Shown: in pieces, positions 1-6,272 of the stretch | Numbering within the stretch: the stretch's first letter is position 1 | How the letters are laid out: each line of letters begins with the position of its first letter | Assembly (NCBI RefSeq): GCF_009389585.1 | Contig: NZ_VIYG01000003.1 | Span: 293,372 to 341,142 of the forward strand | Length of the DNA stretch: 47,771 nt | DNA from: Oceanobacillus sp. CFH 90083 | Lineage (GTDB): Bacteria > Bacillota > Bacilli > Bacillales > Amphibacillaceae | Direction of reading: 5' to 3' | Made by a program: the position numbers and the translations under genes | The notes under the pieces: generated by a model | Databases searched by the model: none | What the model saw: only the letters and a program-made list of their open reading frames with translations | What the model was told of the DNA's origin: nothing

Positions 1-59
1 ATAGCAGTCTTGATAATGTGTATAGTGAGATTTGGATAGCTGTGAAGAAAAAGAATTAG
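1..59 (+). CDS. 3' end of a gene cut by the window edge, possibly a GyrI-like effector-binding protein
   Basis: The third frame is open from the window start and ends at TAG 57-59. The visible residues end in YSEIWIAVKKKN. A final beta strand of the form EIWIPIKK is typical of the C-terminus of GyrI-like/AraC effector-binding domains (small-molecule sensors), which is the only reason for the tentative name. A Rho-independent terminator follows at 75-110, as expected for the end of a transcription unit. With 18 residues visible the family call is weak; that this is a coding end is more likely than its identity. Confidence 0.45.
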   Translation, partial: SSLDNVYSEIWIAVKKKN

Positions 60-74
60 CAGGAGTGTAGATGG

Positions 75-110
75 AAAAAACGAGGTACTGATTTTGAAGC
101 CTCGTTTTTT
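75..110 (+). terminator. Rho-independent terminator
   Basis: AAAAAACGAGG (75-85) is the exact reverse complement of CCTCGTTTTTT (100-110), with a 14-nt loop. A-tract and T-tract flank a short GC stem, so it can stop transcription from either side. It closes the partial gene at 1-59 and separates it from the CRISPR remnant. Confidence 0.85.
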
Positions 111-157
111 GTGTTGATGTGTTTAGTGATTTTATGCCGTGTAACTGTATGGGATGC

Positions 158-190
158 ATTTCAATCCATGCACCCATAAAGGGTGCGAAA
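158..190 (-). CRISPR. Solitary, degenerate type I-C-like CRISPR repeat
   Basis: On the minus strand the unit runs from TTTCGCACCCTTTATGGG to the end GCATGGATTGAAAT. Type I-C repeats of Bacillaceae, as I remember them, are 32 bp, begin GTCGCAC, have an ATGGGTGCG dyad and end GTGGATTGAAAT. The internal dyad GCACCC/GGGTGC and the ATTGAAAT end are kept. The first bases (TTTCGC instead of GTCGC) and one base near the end (GCATGG instead of GCGTGG) differ. Only one copy is present: the DNA on the spacer side (1-157) holds a terminator and no second repeat. It lies directly next to a leader-like region at 191-360. No cas gene is visible in the window. Confidence 0.7.
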
Positions 191-360
191 GCGCACATCA
201 TACGCCTTGACACAGCAAGGTTTAAAAACTAGAAAAGTGCTAACCTAATCAAAATGAAATTAAGTTTCCTATAATCTTTATACATTTTCTCCAAAACCCT
301 TGTTTTAAAAGAAGTGCTAACCTCCATAGTAATCTATGTGCGCTTAAGGTTAGCATTAAA
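191..360 (-). promoter_or_regulatory. CRISPR leader-like region beside the single repeat
   Basis: Read on the minus strand this AT-rich, non-coding stretch leads straight into the repeat. It holds two direct copies of AAGTGCTAACCT on the plus strand (235-246 and 312-323) and an inverted copy AGGTTAGCA (347-355), plus AAGCGCACATAGATT next to the dyad. From memory, type I-C leaders carry a similar dyad of the form gaacCTCAAGCGCACATG...GAGGTTCGCAC; I could not check this. The rest of the gap up to the next gene (361-590) shows only a TTGACA at 453-458 without a convincing -10, and no gene. Confidence 0.55.
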
Positions 361-590
361 TATTAATTTACACTTATCATACCTGTTACTGTTATTTTAT
401 CATAGTCTTTATGCAGTTATAATTTTTAGAAATTTGAGCAAATAATTCCTTGTTGACACTGTATCATCCTGAGGAAAGCATATCAAATGATTCTGAAAAT
501 CACAGAAGTATATAAGCACATTATCTGTGTGATAAGAGTGAGTCTGTGATAAACTTTAACTAGATAAACGGAACAGGGGAGTTGTTAGGC

Positions 591-890
591 ATGATTAAGC
601 ATATTGTACAATGGAATCATCGTGAAAATTTCAGTGAAGCAGAGAAGAAAACAAATGCGGAAAAAATTAAGAACGAATTAGAGGGGCTAAAAGGTAAGAT
701 AGATGGTATTATTTCGATTAATGTTATTATTAACCCTCTAGAGACAAGTGATCGTGATATTATTCTGGATAGCGAATTTGAGACGGAAGAGGCATTGCAG
801 CAATATCAAATACACCCGGAGCATGTCCGTGTGTCCAGCATGGTGAAAGAATGTGTACAGGATCGTGTCTGTGTAGATTATCAACTATAA
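591..890 (+). CDS. Dabb family (stress-responsive alpha/beta barrel) protein
   Basis: A 99-residue protein opening with MIKHIVQWNH, the usual first beta strand of Dabb domains (PF07876 type), followed by a helix rich in Lys/Glu and the late motif HPEHVRVSSMVKE, which matches the HPxH-x-V-x(5)-V region of the family. The whole protein is one ferredoxin-like Dabb domain; relatives form dimeric beta barrels and are mostly of unknown role, some stress induced. ATG 591 was chosen over TTG 582 because AGGGGAG (575-581) sits 9 nt upstream of it. It stands alone and is followed by a terminator at 901-933. Confidence 0.8.
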   Translation: MIKHIVQWNHRENFSEAEKKTNAEKIKNELEGLKGKIDGIISINVIINPLETSDRDIILDSEFETEEALQQYQIHPEHVRVSSMVKECVQDRVCVDYQL

Positions 891-900
891 GCATAAATAG

Positions 901-933
901 AAACAGCGTAGAAAAAGTTTCTGTGCTGTTTTT
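901..933 (+). terminator. Rho-independent terminator after the Dabb gene
   Basis: AAACAGC (901-907) pairs with GCTGTTT (925-931), followed by Ts to 934. The loop contains a further short AGAAA/TTTCT pairing. It begins 11 nt after the stop codon. Confidence 0.65.
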
Positions 934-984
934 TAGGTGAGATATAGTTTGAAATCAATTAATCAGAGGAAGGGATGCAGTTCC

Positions 985-1602
985 ATGAGTGATAAGTGGC
1001 TAGAATGGGCAAAGCAAATCCAGTCGATAGCGCAGGCAGGATTGACTTTCACAAATGATATGTATGACAAAGAACGGTATGAACAGCTGCGTACGCTAAG
1101 CATCGAAATCATGAACGAATATACTGCATTAGATTTCGAATCCATTCGTGATTTATTCGCTAATGAGACAGGTTATCAGACTCCAAAAGTTGATGTGCGG
1201 GGTGTAGTTTTTAAAGATGATCGTATTTTGATGGTCCGCGAAAAGCATGATGATGCCTGGGCATTACCGGGTGGTTTTTGTGATATTGGGGAATCTCCAA
1301 GAGAAAATGTTACCAAAGAGATTCAAGAAGAGGCGGGTTTTCATGTTCAGCCCAAGAAGTTGCTGGCTGTTTTTGATACCAATAAACACCCGCATCCGCC
1401 GCAGCCTTATCAATATTATAAATTGTTTATTCAATGTGAAATTATTAGCGGAGAAGCCAGCTTAGGGATGGAGACAAAGGGGATTGATTTTTTTGCTGAA
1501 GATAATCTCCCTCCTCTTTCATTAAACAGGAATACAGAAACGCAAATTCAGCATTTATTTGAATTTTTGAGAAACCCGGAAAACCCGACTCTGTTTGATT
1601 AA
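985..1602 (+). CDS. NUDIX hydrolase with N-terminal helical domain, YjhB-like (ADP-ribose pyrophosphatase-like)
   Basis: About 205 residues. The first ~60 form a helical N-terminal extension (SDKWLEWAKQIQSIAQAGLTF) of the kind that precedes the Nudix fold in Bacillus YjhB-like proteins. The Nudix domain follows (VDVRGVVFKDDRILMVREK), with the Nudix box GGFCDIGESPRENVTKEIQEE conserved (G-x5-E-x7-REV-like-x2-EExG; here RENVTKEIQEEAG), which binds Mg and hydrolyses a nucleoside diphosphate linked to another moiety. Substrate is not evident; ADP-ribose is the usual family guess. The start at ATG 985 is preferred because GAGGAAGGG (966-974) precedes it by 10 nt, whereas the longer frame from 937 has no ribosome binding site. 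Single-gene unit with its own terminator. Confidence 0.85.
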   Translation: MSDKWLEWAKQIQSIAQAGLTFTNDMYDKERYEQLRTLSIEIMNEYTALDFESIRDLFANETGYQTPKVDVRGVVFKDDRILMVREKHDDAWALPGGFCDIGESPRENVTKEIQEEAGFHVQPKKLLAVFDTNKHPHPPQPYQYYKLFIQCEIISGEASLGMETKGIDFFAEDNLPPLSLNRNTETQIQHLFEFLRNPENPTLFD

Positions 1603-1614
1603 ACCATAAGAATG

Positions 1615-1649
1615 AAAAATTACTTCTTTATTCGAGGAGTAATTTTTTC
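1615..1649 (+). terminator. Rho-independent terminator after the NUDIX gene
   Basis: AAAAATTACT (1615-1624) is mirrored by AGTAATTTTT (1638-1647) with a T-run; AT-rich stem but perfect over 10 bp. Confidence 0.7.
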
Positions 1650-1662
1650 TTTATCGGATTTC

Positions 1663-1691
1663 TTGTAAAACAAGATAATGTCCTTTAGAAT
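1663..1691 (+). promoter_or_regulatory. Sigma-A promoter for the HAAS-like membrane protein gene
   Basis: TTGTAA (1663-1668), 17-nt spacer, TAGAAT (1686-1691). It lies about 115 nt upstream of the start at 1808 and just downstream of the preceding terminator. Confidence 0.5.
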
Positions 1692-1807
1692 AGGGATGTT
1701 TTTATATATGAACAAAAGGAGTAACATCAACATAAAAAACTACATGCGATGAAGATGATTATAAAAATATAATCATGTTGCTATATAGAACGGAAAGGAG
1801 AATCGAG

Positions 1808-2587
1808 ATGGATCGGACAAAATTAAGCTCGGAAAGTGATCGATTTATAGAAAAGCTGCGTCTGTATTTATTCTCTCAAGGAATAGCACAATCTGATATT
1901 GAGGAAGTTGCTGATAATCTGGCGCAAAAGCTCTATGAGATGGAGCAAAATAACGAGCCCATTGAACAAATTACGGAAAAGTCACCGCAGGAATATTTAG
2001 ACGGTCTGAAGCAAGAGTTAGATAAAAACGTAGCCACATCCAGATCAGCATCCTGGCTGGTACCCTATATTCTTATCGGTGCGATTATTTTTATGGTATT
2101 TGGTGACGTGTTACGCGGTGTGCTATATGGAGAAAGCGTTGCTTACAGTCTGTTCCGGATTTTAAGCACAGTTGCTATTAGTATATTATTTATCCTGAGT
2201 TCTGTATTTGCAGTAAGATATACCTTAAACAATCGGTTTACTGTATTAAAAGAATATATGATTCTCACTATTCCGGCTGTTATCAGTATGCTGCTGTTTA
2301 TAGCTGCTTACTTTGTCGATGGCAATGTGGAAACATCTATTATCATGATTGATTCATTCGGAAATATGATTTTATTAGGGATAGTGACAGTTATAGCGAT
2401 ATGGATGTCTGTATGGGCAAAAGTATGGATATTGCCTGTTATTTTGATTGCCTGGAATTTTCCGCCGCTGATTTTGGAAAATACACCGCTTGGAGTAGAT
2501 ATGCAAGCATTTCTGAGTATCATCTTGACTATTGTAATTGTTGGAGCTTATATCTATTTGGAGTTTCAGAAAGAACAAGAACTATAA
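1808..2587 (+). CDS. HAAS-like domain integral membrane protein of unknown function
   Basis: 259 residues. Residues 1-80 are cytosolic and helical (ESDRFIEKLRLYLFSQGIAQSDIEEVADNLAQKLYEMEQ), resembling HAAS/DUF1700/DUF1129 domains: short helical modules that precede membrane anchors and in some families are fused to or encoded beside PadR regulators. From residue ~83 on there are about five to six hydrophobic segments (WLVPYILIGAIIFMVFGDVL, a segment rich in ILFILSSVFAV, and so on to the C-terminal IILTIVIVGAYIYLEF). ATG 1808 follows GAAAGGAG (1793-1800) with good spacing; the longer frame from 1775 is unsupported. No PadR gene is adjacent, which is a difference from the common arrangement. 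Function not assignable. Confidence 0.7.
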   Translation: MDRTKLSSESDRFIEKLRLYLFSQGIAQSDIEEVADNLAQKLYEMEQNNEPIEQITEKSPQEYLDGLKQELDKNVATSRSASWLVPYILIGAIIFMVFGDVLRGVLYGESVAYSLFRILSTVAISILFILSSVFAVRYTLNNRFTVLKEYMILTIPAVISMLLFIAAYFVDGNVETSIIMIDSFGNMILLGIVTVIAIWMSVWAKVWILPVILIAWNFPPLILENTPLGVDMQAFLSIILTIVIVGAYIYLEFQKEQEL

Positions 2588-2674
2588 ACAAACAAGGATA
2601 ATTTTGTTAAAATGTAATAGAGTGAAAAATAGGAACATAAGTTAGAGAATTAGAAAAGACAAGAGGTGCTTGAT

Positions 2675-3163
2675 ATGAAAGGGTATTTAGCAAACGGCTT
2701 ATTTTCAATGGGGGATCGTTATGTCAATGAGCAGCTGGCAAAAGTAATTCGTGAGGCTGTACCGGAAATAGATTTATATGTACCGCAGGAAAATGCCGCA
2801 ATTAATGATAAGGCTGCCTATGCAAACAGCGAGATTATTGCAGAGGCGGATTTATCCAAATTGAAAGAGAGTGATATTTTAATAGCAGTGCTGGATGGAG
2901 TGGAGATAGATTCCGGTGTAGCCGCTGAAATTGGCGCTTTTTCAATGCTTAACCGTCCAATTGTCGGCGTATTTACGGATACCCGCCAGCAAGGGAGAGA
3001 TAATCGGAAAAAGATAGATGCACTTGTAGAAGATGCTTTAGAAAATCAATTTGTTTATCGTAATTTATTTTTGGTGGGATTAGTGAAACGGAATGGTGTG
3101 ATTGTCTCCTCTTTGGAGGAAGCAGTGGAAGCTGTGTTAGAAATGAAGAAGATGCATATATAA
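2675..3163 (+). CDS. Nucleoside 2-deoxyribosyltransferase family protein
   Basis: 162 residues with the fold signature of PF05014: N-terminal YLANGLFSMGDRYVNEQLAKVIRE (the family's YLAGPLFS-like strand and helix), then ESDILIAVLDGVEIDSGVAAEIGAF, where D-G-x(3)-D-x-G-x-A-x-E-x-G contains the catalytic Glu (ExG) and substrate-binding Asp, then a long C-terminal helix. Enzymes of this fold cleave or exchange the glycosidic bond of (deoxy)nucleosides, or hydrolyse nucleotides; substrate not predictable. Start ATG 2675 follows AGAGGTG (2662-2668) by 6 nt; a GTG at 2666 is in frame but lies in the ribosome binding site. Stands alone with a terminator. Confidence 0.8.
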   Translation: MKGYLANGLFSMGDRYVNEQLAKVIREAVPEIDLYVPQENAAINDKAAYANSEIIAEADLSKLKESDILIAVLDGVEIDSGVAAEIGAFSMLNRPIVGVFTDTRQQGRDNRKKIDALVEDALENQFVYRNLFLVGLVKRNGVIVSSLEEAVEAVLEMKKMHI

Positions 3164-3171
3164 TAGCTATC

Positions 3172-3229
3172 AAAGAAAATCAACATTATCATGTAAGATT
3201 TGTGTGGAATGTGTTTGATTTTCTTTTTT
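3172..3229 (+). terminator. Rho-independent terminator after the deoxyribosyltransferase-like gene
   Basis: AAAGAAAATCAA (3172-3183) is mirrored by TTGATTTTCTTT (3215-3226), with T-rich tail and a 31-nt loop. Confidence 0.6.
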
Positions 3230-3325
3230 ACTCTTTAAGACAGGAAAGTAAATAATTCTGATAATATTGATTAATAGAGTACATCATATATAAAGCTGAA
3301 CAGGTAAAATGAAAGGAGAAAACAT

Positions 3326-3805
3326 ATGTCAAAAGCAGAGAAAATCACATTAAAGTTTTTATCAGAGGAATACCTAGATGACTTGAATCAGTTCGAGCTT
3401 CCTGAGGAACAGTACCAATTTACGGCATTGCCTAAGGAAATCTCAGAGTTAGCTGAAGGTCAATATGGTGTGATGATTATGAATTATAATGAGCCGGTTG
3501 GTTTTTTCTTGCTGCACCGGACAGAGCGTGTAAATGAATACACAAATAATCCCCATGCACTGCTTTTAACTGCGTTATCTATTAATCAAATGCATCAGCG
3601 GAAGGGCTATGCCAGAAAAGGAATGACATTGCTTGCTGATTTTGTGAAGGATGTGTTTCCTGCATGTGATGAAATTGTATTAGCTGTTAATCATAGAAAT
3701 ATAGCAGCGCAAAAGCTTTATACGAACGTAGGTTTTAAAGATACATATAGGAGAAAGGAAGGGCCTAAGGGAGAGCAGTATATTATGCATTTGCAGTCTA
3801 TTTAA
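3326..3805 (+). CDS. GNAT family N-acetyltransferase
   Basis: 159 residues, a single GNAT fold. Motif A is visible as ALSINQMHQRKGYARKGM near residue 90-105 (the Q/R-x-x-G-x-G/A loop that holds the acetyl-CoA pyrophosphate), followed by the helix LLADFVKDVF and motif B with AVNHRNIAAQKLYTNVGF (the common N-x(2)-A-x-x-LY-x-x-x-GF). It transfers an acetyl group from acetyl-CoA to an amine; the acceptor cannot be read from sequence. Start ATG 3326 has GAAAGGAG 14-7 nt upstream. Stands alone between the deoxyribosyltransferase-like gene and a MerR regulator. Confidence 0.85.
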   Translation: MSKAEKITLKFLSEEYLDDLNQFELPEEQYQFTALPKEISELAEGQYGVMIMNYNEPVGFFLLHRTERVNEYTNNPHALLLTALSINQMHQRKGYARKGMTLLADFVKDVFPACDEIVLAVNHRNIAAQKLYTNVGFKDTYRRKEGPKGEQYIMHLQSI

Positions 3806-3897
3806 ACGAATGAAAGTTCTGTTGTTAATATTTAATAAAAAATTCATTTTATTTTTCATGTTAAAAGGAATAGCTCATAGAAAAGGAGGAATGAAAT

Positions 3898-4251
3898 TTG
3901 TTTACAATAAAAAAAGCTGCAGAAAAATTAAACATTCCAACCTCTACCATTCGTTATTATGATGATGAAGGCCTTTTACCGTTTATAGAAAGAGATGAAA
4001 ATGGATACCGTATTTTTCAAGAAGAAGATTTATTTTGGCTGGAGATGATTGGCTGTATGCGTTCAACTGGAATGTCTATTAAAATGCTGCAGCATATTGC
4101 TCAACTGCATATGCAAGGAGAAGAAACTTTACAGGAAAGAAAAGATATATTTAAGGCGCATCAAAGAAGATTAATAGAGCAGAAACAAGATATAGATAAT
4201 GCTTTAGACAGGCTGGAAGAAAAAATGAAAAGGCTGTCTACCTTAAGGTGA
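3898..4251 (+). CDS. MerR family transcriptional regulator
   Basis: 117 residues. The N-terminal winged helix-turn-helix FTIKKAAEKLNIPTSTIRYYDDEG and wing NGYRIF are diagnostic of MerR; LEMIGCMRSTGMSIKMLQHI follows and a coiled-coil dimerisation helix (HQRRLIEQKQDIDNALDRLEEKM) ends the protein. There is no C-terminal effector domain, as in the AdhR/YraB/BmrR-short group, which respond to aldehydes or electrophiles. TTG 3898 was chosen because AAAAGGAGGA (3881-3890) lies 7 nt before it; the ATG at 3891 is out of frame. The best target in the window is the MerR-type promoter at 5290-5320, upstream of a now decayed short-chain dehydrogenase, an arrangement like adhR/adhA-type loci. That link is inference. 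Confidence 0.85.
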   Translation: MFTIKKAAEKLNIPTSTIRYYDDEGLLPFIERDENGYRIFQEEDLFWLEMIGCMRSTGMSIKMLQHIAQLHMQGEETLQERKDIFKAHQRRLIEQKQDIDNALDRLEEKMKRLSTLR

Positions 4252-4274
4252 TATGCTCCCCTTAAGGTAGACAG
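4234..4274. repeat. 15-bp perfect inverted repeat across the end of the MerR gene
   Basis: CTGTCTACCTTAAGG (4234-4248) is exactly mirrored by CCTTAAGGTAGACAG (4260-4274), loop 11 nt. The left arm encodes the last codons of the MerR protein (LSTLR). On the minus strand the stem is followed by CCTTTTTCATTTTTT, so it can end transcription arriving from the ROK-like gene at 4317-4640; on the plus strand it lacks a T-tract. Confidence 0.7.
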
Positions 4275-4278
4275 ATTA

Positions 4279-4314
4279 AAAAATAAAAATCTGTTTATGA
4301 ACAGCCTTATTTTT
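4279..4314. terminator. Bidirectional terminator between convergent genes
   Basis: Core CTGTT (4291-4295)/AACAG (4300-4304) inside an outer AAAAATAA (4279-4286)/TTATTTTT (4307-4314) pairing. Lies between the plus-strand MerR gene and the minus-strand ROK-like gene. Confidence 0.6.
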
Positions 4315-4316
4315 CT

Positions 4317-4640
4317 TTAAGCATGTAGAAGGGATTCTACAACTGTTGATCTGTTGCTATTAACAATAGATTTAAAACCAAATGATGATTCTAGATCAGT
4401 AATAAGTGCTGCTTCGGAAGTGTAGTTAATGATTGAATAATCAATGACGACACCGATGCCAGAAATATCATTATGATAAAGTTCTTGTTCATGAGATAAT
4501 TCGATCAATTCTTTTGTTAAAGTTTGAACGTAATCTGTACTTGAAATAGTTACATCACGAGTTGCAATTATTTTGCTGTCATGAGAAAGAATAGAAATTG
4601 TGGTAATGCTGCCTTTGTACTCTGCAAGAAAAATATACAT
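4317..4640 (-). CDS. Small protein resembling the N-terminal lobe of a ROK/ASKHA protein; function unknown
   Basis: 107 residues, intact frame, with AAAGGAG about 9 nt before ATG 4640, so it is probably translated. Not recognised as a known family by name. Its order of segments fits a ROK N-lobe: YIFLAEYKGSITTISILSHDSKIIATRDV (beta-hairpin opening), a long helix (YVQTLTKELIELSHE), ISGIGVVIDY where ROK proteins have IGVGVPGxVD, then LESSFGFKSIVNSNRSTVVESLL, where they have L-x-x-x-FGLPVxVENDANAAAL. The glycine-rich ATP loop and the END motif are lost, and the C-lobe is absent, so kinase activity is not expected. It may be a stand-alone remnant of a ROK sugar repressor or kinase, or a domesticated ligand-binding module. 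Upstream of it (4641-4822) lies only decayed SDR sequence. Confidence 0.5.
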   Translation of the reverse strand: MYIFLAEYKGSITTISILSHDSKIIATRDVTISSTDYVQTLTKELIELSHEQELYHNDISGIGVVIDYSIINYTSEAALITDLESSFGFKSIVNSNRSTVVESLLHA

Positions 4641-4749
4641 TTTGTCTTACTCCTTTCTTTAACTTGTAATATTTCTTCAGGGAGGTGGAATAACCATCAA
4701 TACAGTATCTGTAATGCCGCCATTTGGTAAAGGGAGTAATTTTACTGTT

Positions 4750-4798
4750 TCAGCTATATAAATCTCCTGCTGATGGAAGTTTCGTTTTATATAGCTGA
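4750..4798. repeat. 13-bp perfect inverted repeat inside decayed SDR sequence
   Basis: TCAGCTATATAAA (4750-4762) mirrors TTTATATAGCTGA (4786-4798) around a 23-nt loop. It lies between the truncated SDR frame and its putative C-terminal remnant, at the place where roughly 80 codons appear to be missing. Confidence 0.6.
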
Positions 4799-4822
4799 TC
4801 AAAAGTATCATAACTATCGTTG

Positions 4823-5260
4823 TTATAATTCTATAATCTTCCCATTATGGTTCATATGCTGTTCTGCTTCTTTTTTAAAGAAATAAGTTGATGTTACATG
4901 ATTGTCTATCAATGTGAAATAACCTTTCTGTTTGGAAGTTTTTGCAATAGAATCGTTTATCTCTTTTCCGATTGTATTAATAGCAATATCTACTTTTCCG
5001 TAAACTTTTATTGCAAATTCAAATAACTCCTTTGCGGTTCCAGCATTCGTTAAATCACCTTGAAACAGTACTGCTTGGCCACCTTTTGAAACAATCTCCT
5101 TTCGAGTTAATTCTGCTTCTTGTTTGAAAGCTTCATTGTGATAGTGAATAATGACTTCTGCTCCTGCCCTTGCATAGTCTTTACTAAGCAGAGCTCCTAG
5201 GCTGTTTCCACCTTCAGCTATGACGACTACCTTACCTTCCAGTGTATCAAATTTATTCAT
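4823..5260 (-). pseudogene. Truncated short-chain dehydrogenase/reductase (SDR)
   Basis: The open frame gives 145 residues starting MNKFDTLEGKVVVIAEGGNSLG; full SDRs have about 250. Visible: a modified nucleotide loop (EGGNSLG instead of TGxxxGIG), the Asp after strand beta-3 (FQGDLT), and INTIGKE replacing the NNAG motif. The frame stops after GKIIEL, before the catalytic Ser and YxxxK should appear, so the product cannot be an active oxidoreductase. Downstream on the same strand, 4700-4760 reads IAETVKLLPLPNGGITDTV and 4681-4698, in a shifted frame, reads DGYSTS; this resembles the end of an SDR (xIAxxVxFLAT-DGGWITGQTI-x-NGGYTT). I therefore infer an internal deletion plus frameshift. The promoter (5290-5320) remains intact. 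Start ATG 5260 has GGGGGAT about 8 nt upstream. Confidence 0.65.
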
Positions 5261-5289
5261 TCTTCCATATCCCCCTTTGGATTATGTTT

Positions 5290-5320
5290 AGTATAAACAT
5301 TCAAGTGAACTTGAAAGCAA
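5290..5320 (-). promoter_or_regulatory. MerR-type promoter with 19-bp spacer and operator
   Basis: On the minus strand: TTGCTT (-35, 5320-5315), a 19-nt spacer, TATACT (-10, 5295-5290). The dyad TTCAAGTGAACTTGAA (5300-5315; arms of 7 bp around GA) fills the spacer. Elongated 19-20 bp spacers with a central dyad are the hallmark of promoters that MerR activators untwist. The only MerR gene in view is at 3898-4251; the transcribed gene is the truncated SDR. Confidence 0.75.
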
Positions 5321-5539
5321 GAGGGAAATAAGCATTTTAATTCCACTTTTAATGATGAGATCTGCTGTCTCTATCCCTGTAAACCTCACACTGACAGAAG
5401 CTGTATTTTATTCAATGTGAAAAAGGTCATATGCAATAGATAGTAACCGCCACCCAGAAGAGAAAAATCAGTTCTTTTTCCCTGTTGATTTCCAGCCTCT
5501 CTATGCTATTTTTAAAAGGGAAAGGGTGGGGAGAAGAAA

Positions 5540-6118
5540 ATGAACAAACTAATTGGTTTGGTAACAGTATTTCTAATGACTTTATTTGTTTTGGCTGCAT
5601 GCGGTGGAAATGATGAAGATAATGGAAATGAAACTGCCGCTGATAATGGACAGACAGAGACAAATGAGCAGGCGGAAAACGATACAAATAATGAAGAAGA
5701 AAACACAGAAGAAGGACAGGAAGAGCTTGCCCCAGGAGATATAGAATCAGAAATATTCTCTGCACTTGTTGCAGGTTCTGAGACATATTCAGTTCAGGAG
5801 AACGGCGTTGATATTCTGGACGAGGGTTCTGCACATAGCCGCTTAACAGTAAATCAGGAGATGGATGATGATGACATAGATTTTGATTATATGAAGCAAA
5901 CAGCGGAAGAAGATGCTGCATTGATTGGAGAATTATTAGGAGAAATTAAAGTTATTGAAACTGCTGAAATAACATGGCTATTTGCCTATCATGGTCCTTT
6001 TTATACCTTTCAACTAGAGAGGGATGGTGATAAATTAATAGTCACAGGGGAAGAGTTTGACGCAGATCAATTAAATGAGAATATTGAAACATATGTCCCG
6101 GCATCAGAAGTGGAGTAG
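5540..6118 (+). CDS. Predicted lipoprotein of unknown function
   Basis: 192 residues. The signal peptide MNKLIGLVTVFLMTLFVLAAC ends in the lipobox LAAC, so Cys21 should be lipid-modified and the protein anchored to the outer face of the membrane. Residues 22-65 are a very acidic, Asn/Gln/Glu-rich linker (GGNDEDNGNETAADNG...), typical of Bacillaceae lipoproteins from salt-tolerant species. The C-terminal ~120 residues form a small folded domain, not recognised, with WLFAYHGPFYTFQLERDGDKLIV. ATG 5540 is preceded by GGTGGGGAG (5525-5533). The gap before it (5261-5539) holds the SDR promoter and nothing else clear. Neighbours give no functional hint. Confidence 0.75.
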   Translation: MNKLIGLVTVFLMTLFVLAACGGNDEDNGNETAADNGQTETNEQAENDTNNEEENTEEGQEELAPGDIESEIFSALVAGSETYSVQENGVDILDEGSAHSRLTVNQEMDDDDIDFDYMKQTAEEDAALIGELLGEIKVIETAEITWLFAYHGPFYTFQLERDGDKLIVTGEEFDADQLNENIETYVPASEVE

Positions 6119-6272
6119 TGAAGGGTTGAGCAGGGAGTATATGATTTAACTTTGGTTAAATTACGAAAGCTTTTCAAAATCTGTTCCTTTTTTCAAGCGG
6201 TAAATTACAGCAAAGGAGCAGGTCTATTGTTGTTCTCCGTTTTATAAATTTGTTAGGAGTGATATATACAGC

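Noticed and set aside
453..481. Promoter for the Dabb gene at TTGACA 453
   Set aside because: No acceptable -10 box at 16-18 nt spacing.
5427..5921. 164-residue minus-strand ORF
   Set aside because: It lies antisense to the lipoprotein gene, has a low-complexity His/Leu/Pro/Ser composition and no ribosome binding site; a shadow of the acidic linker.
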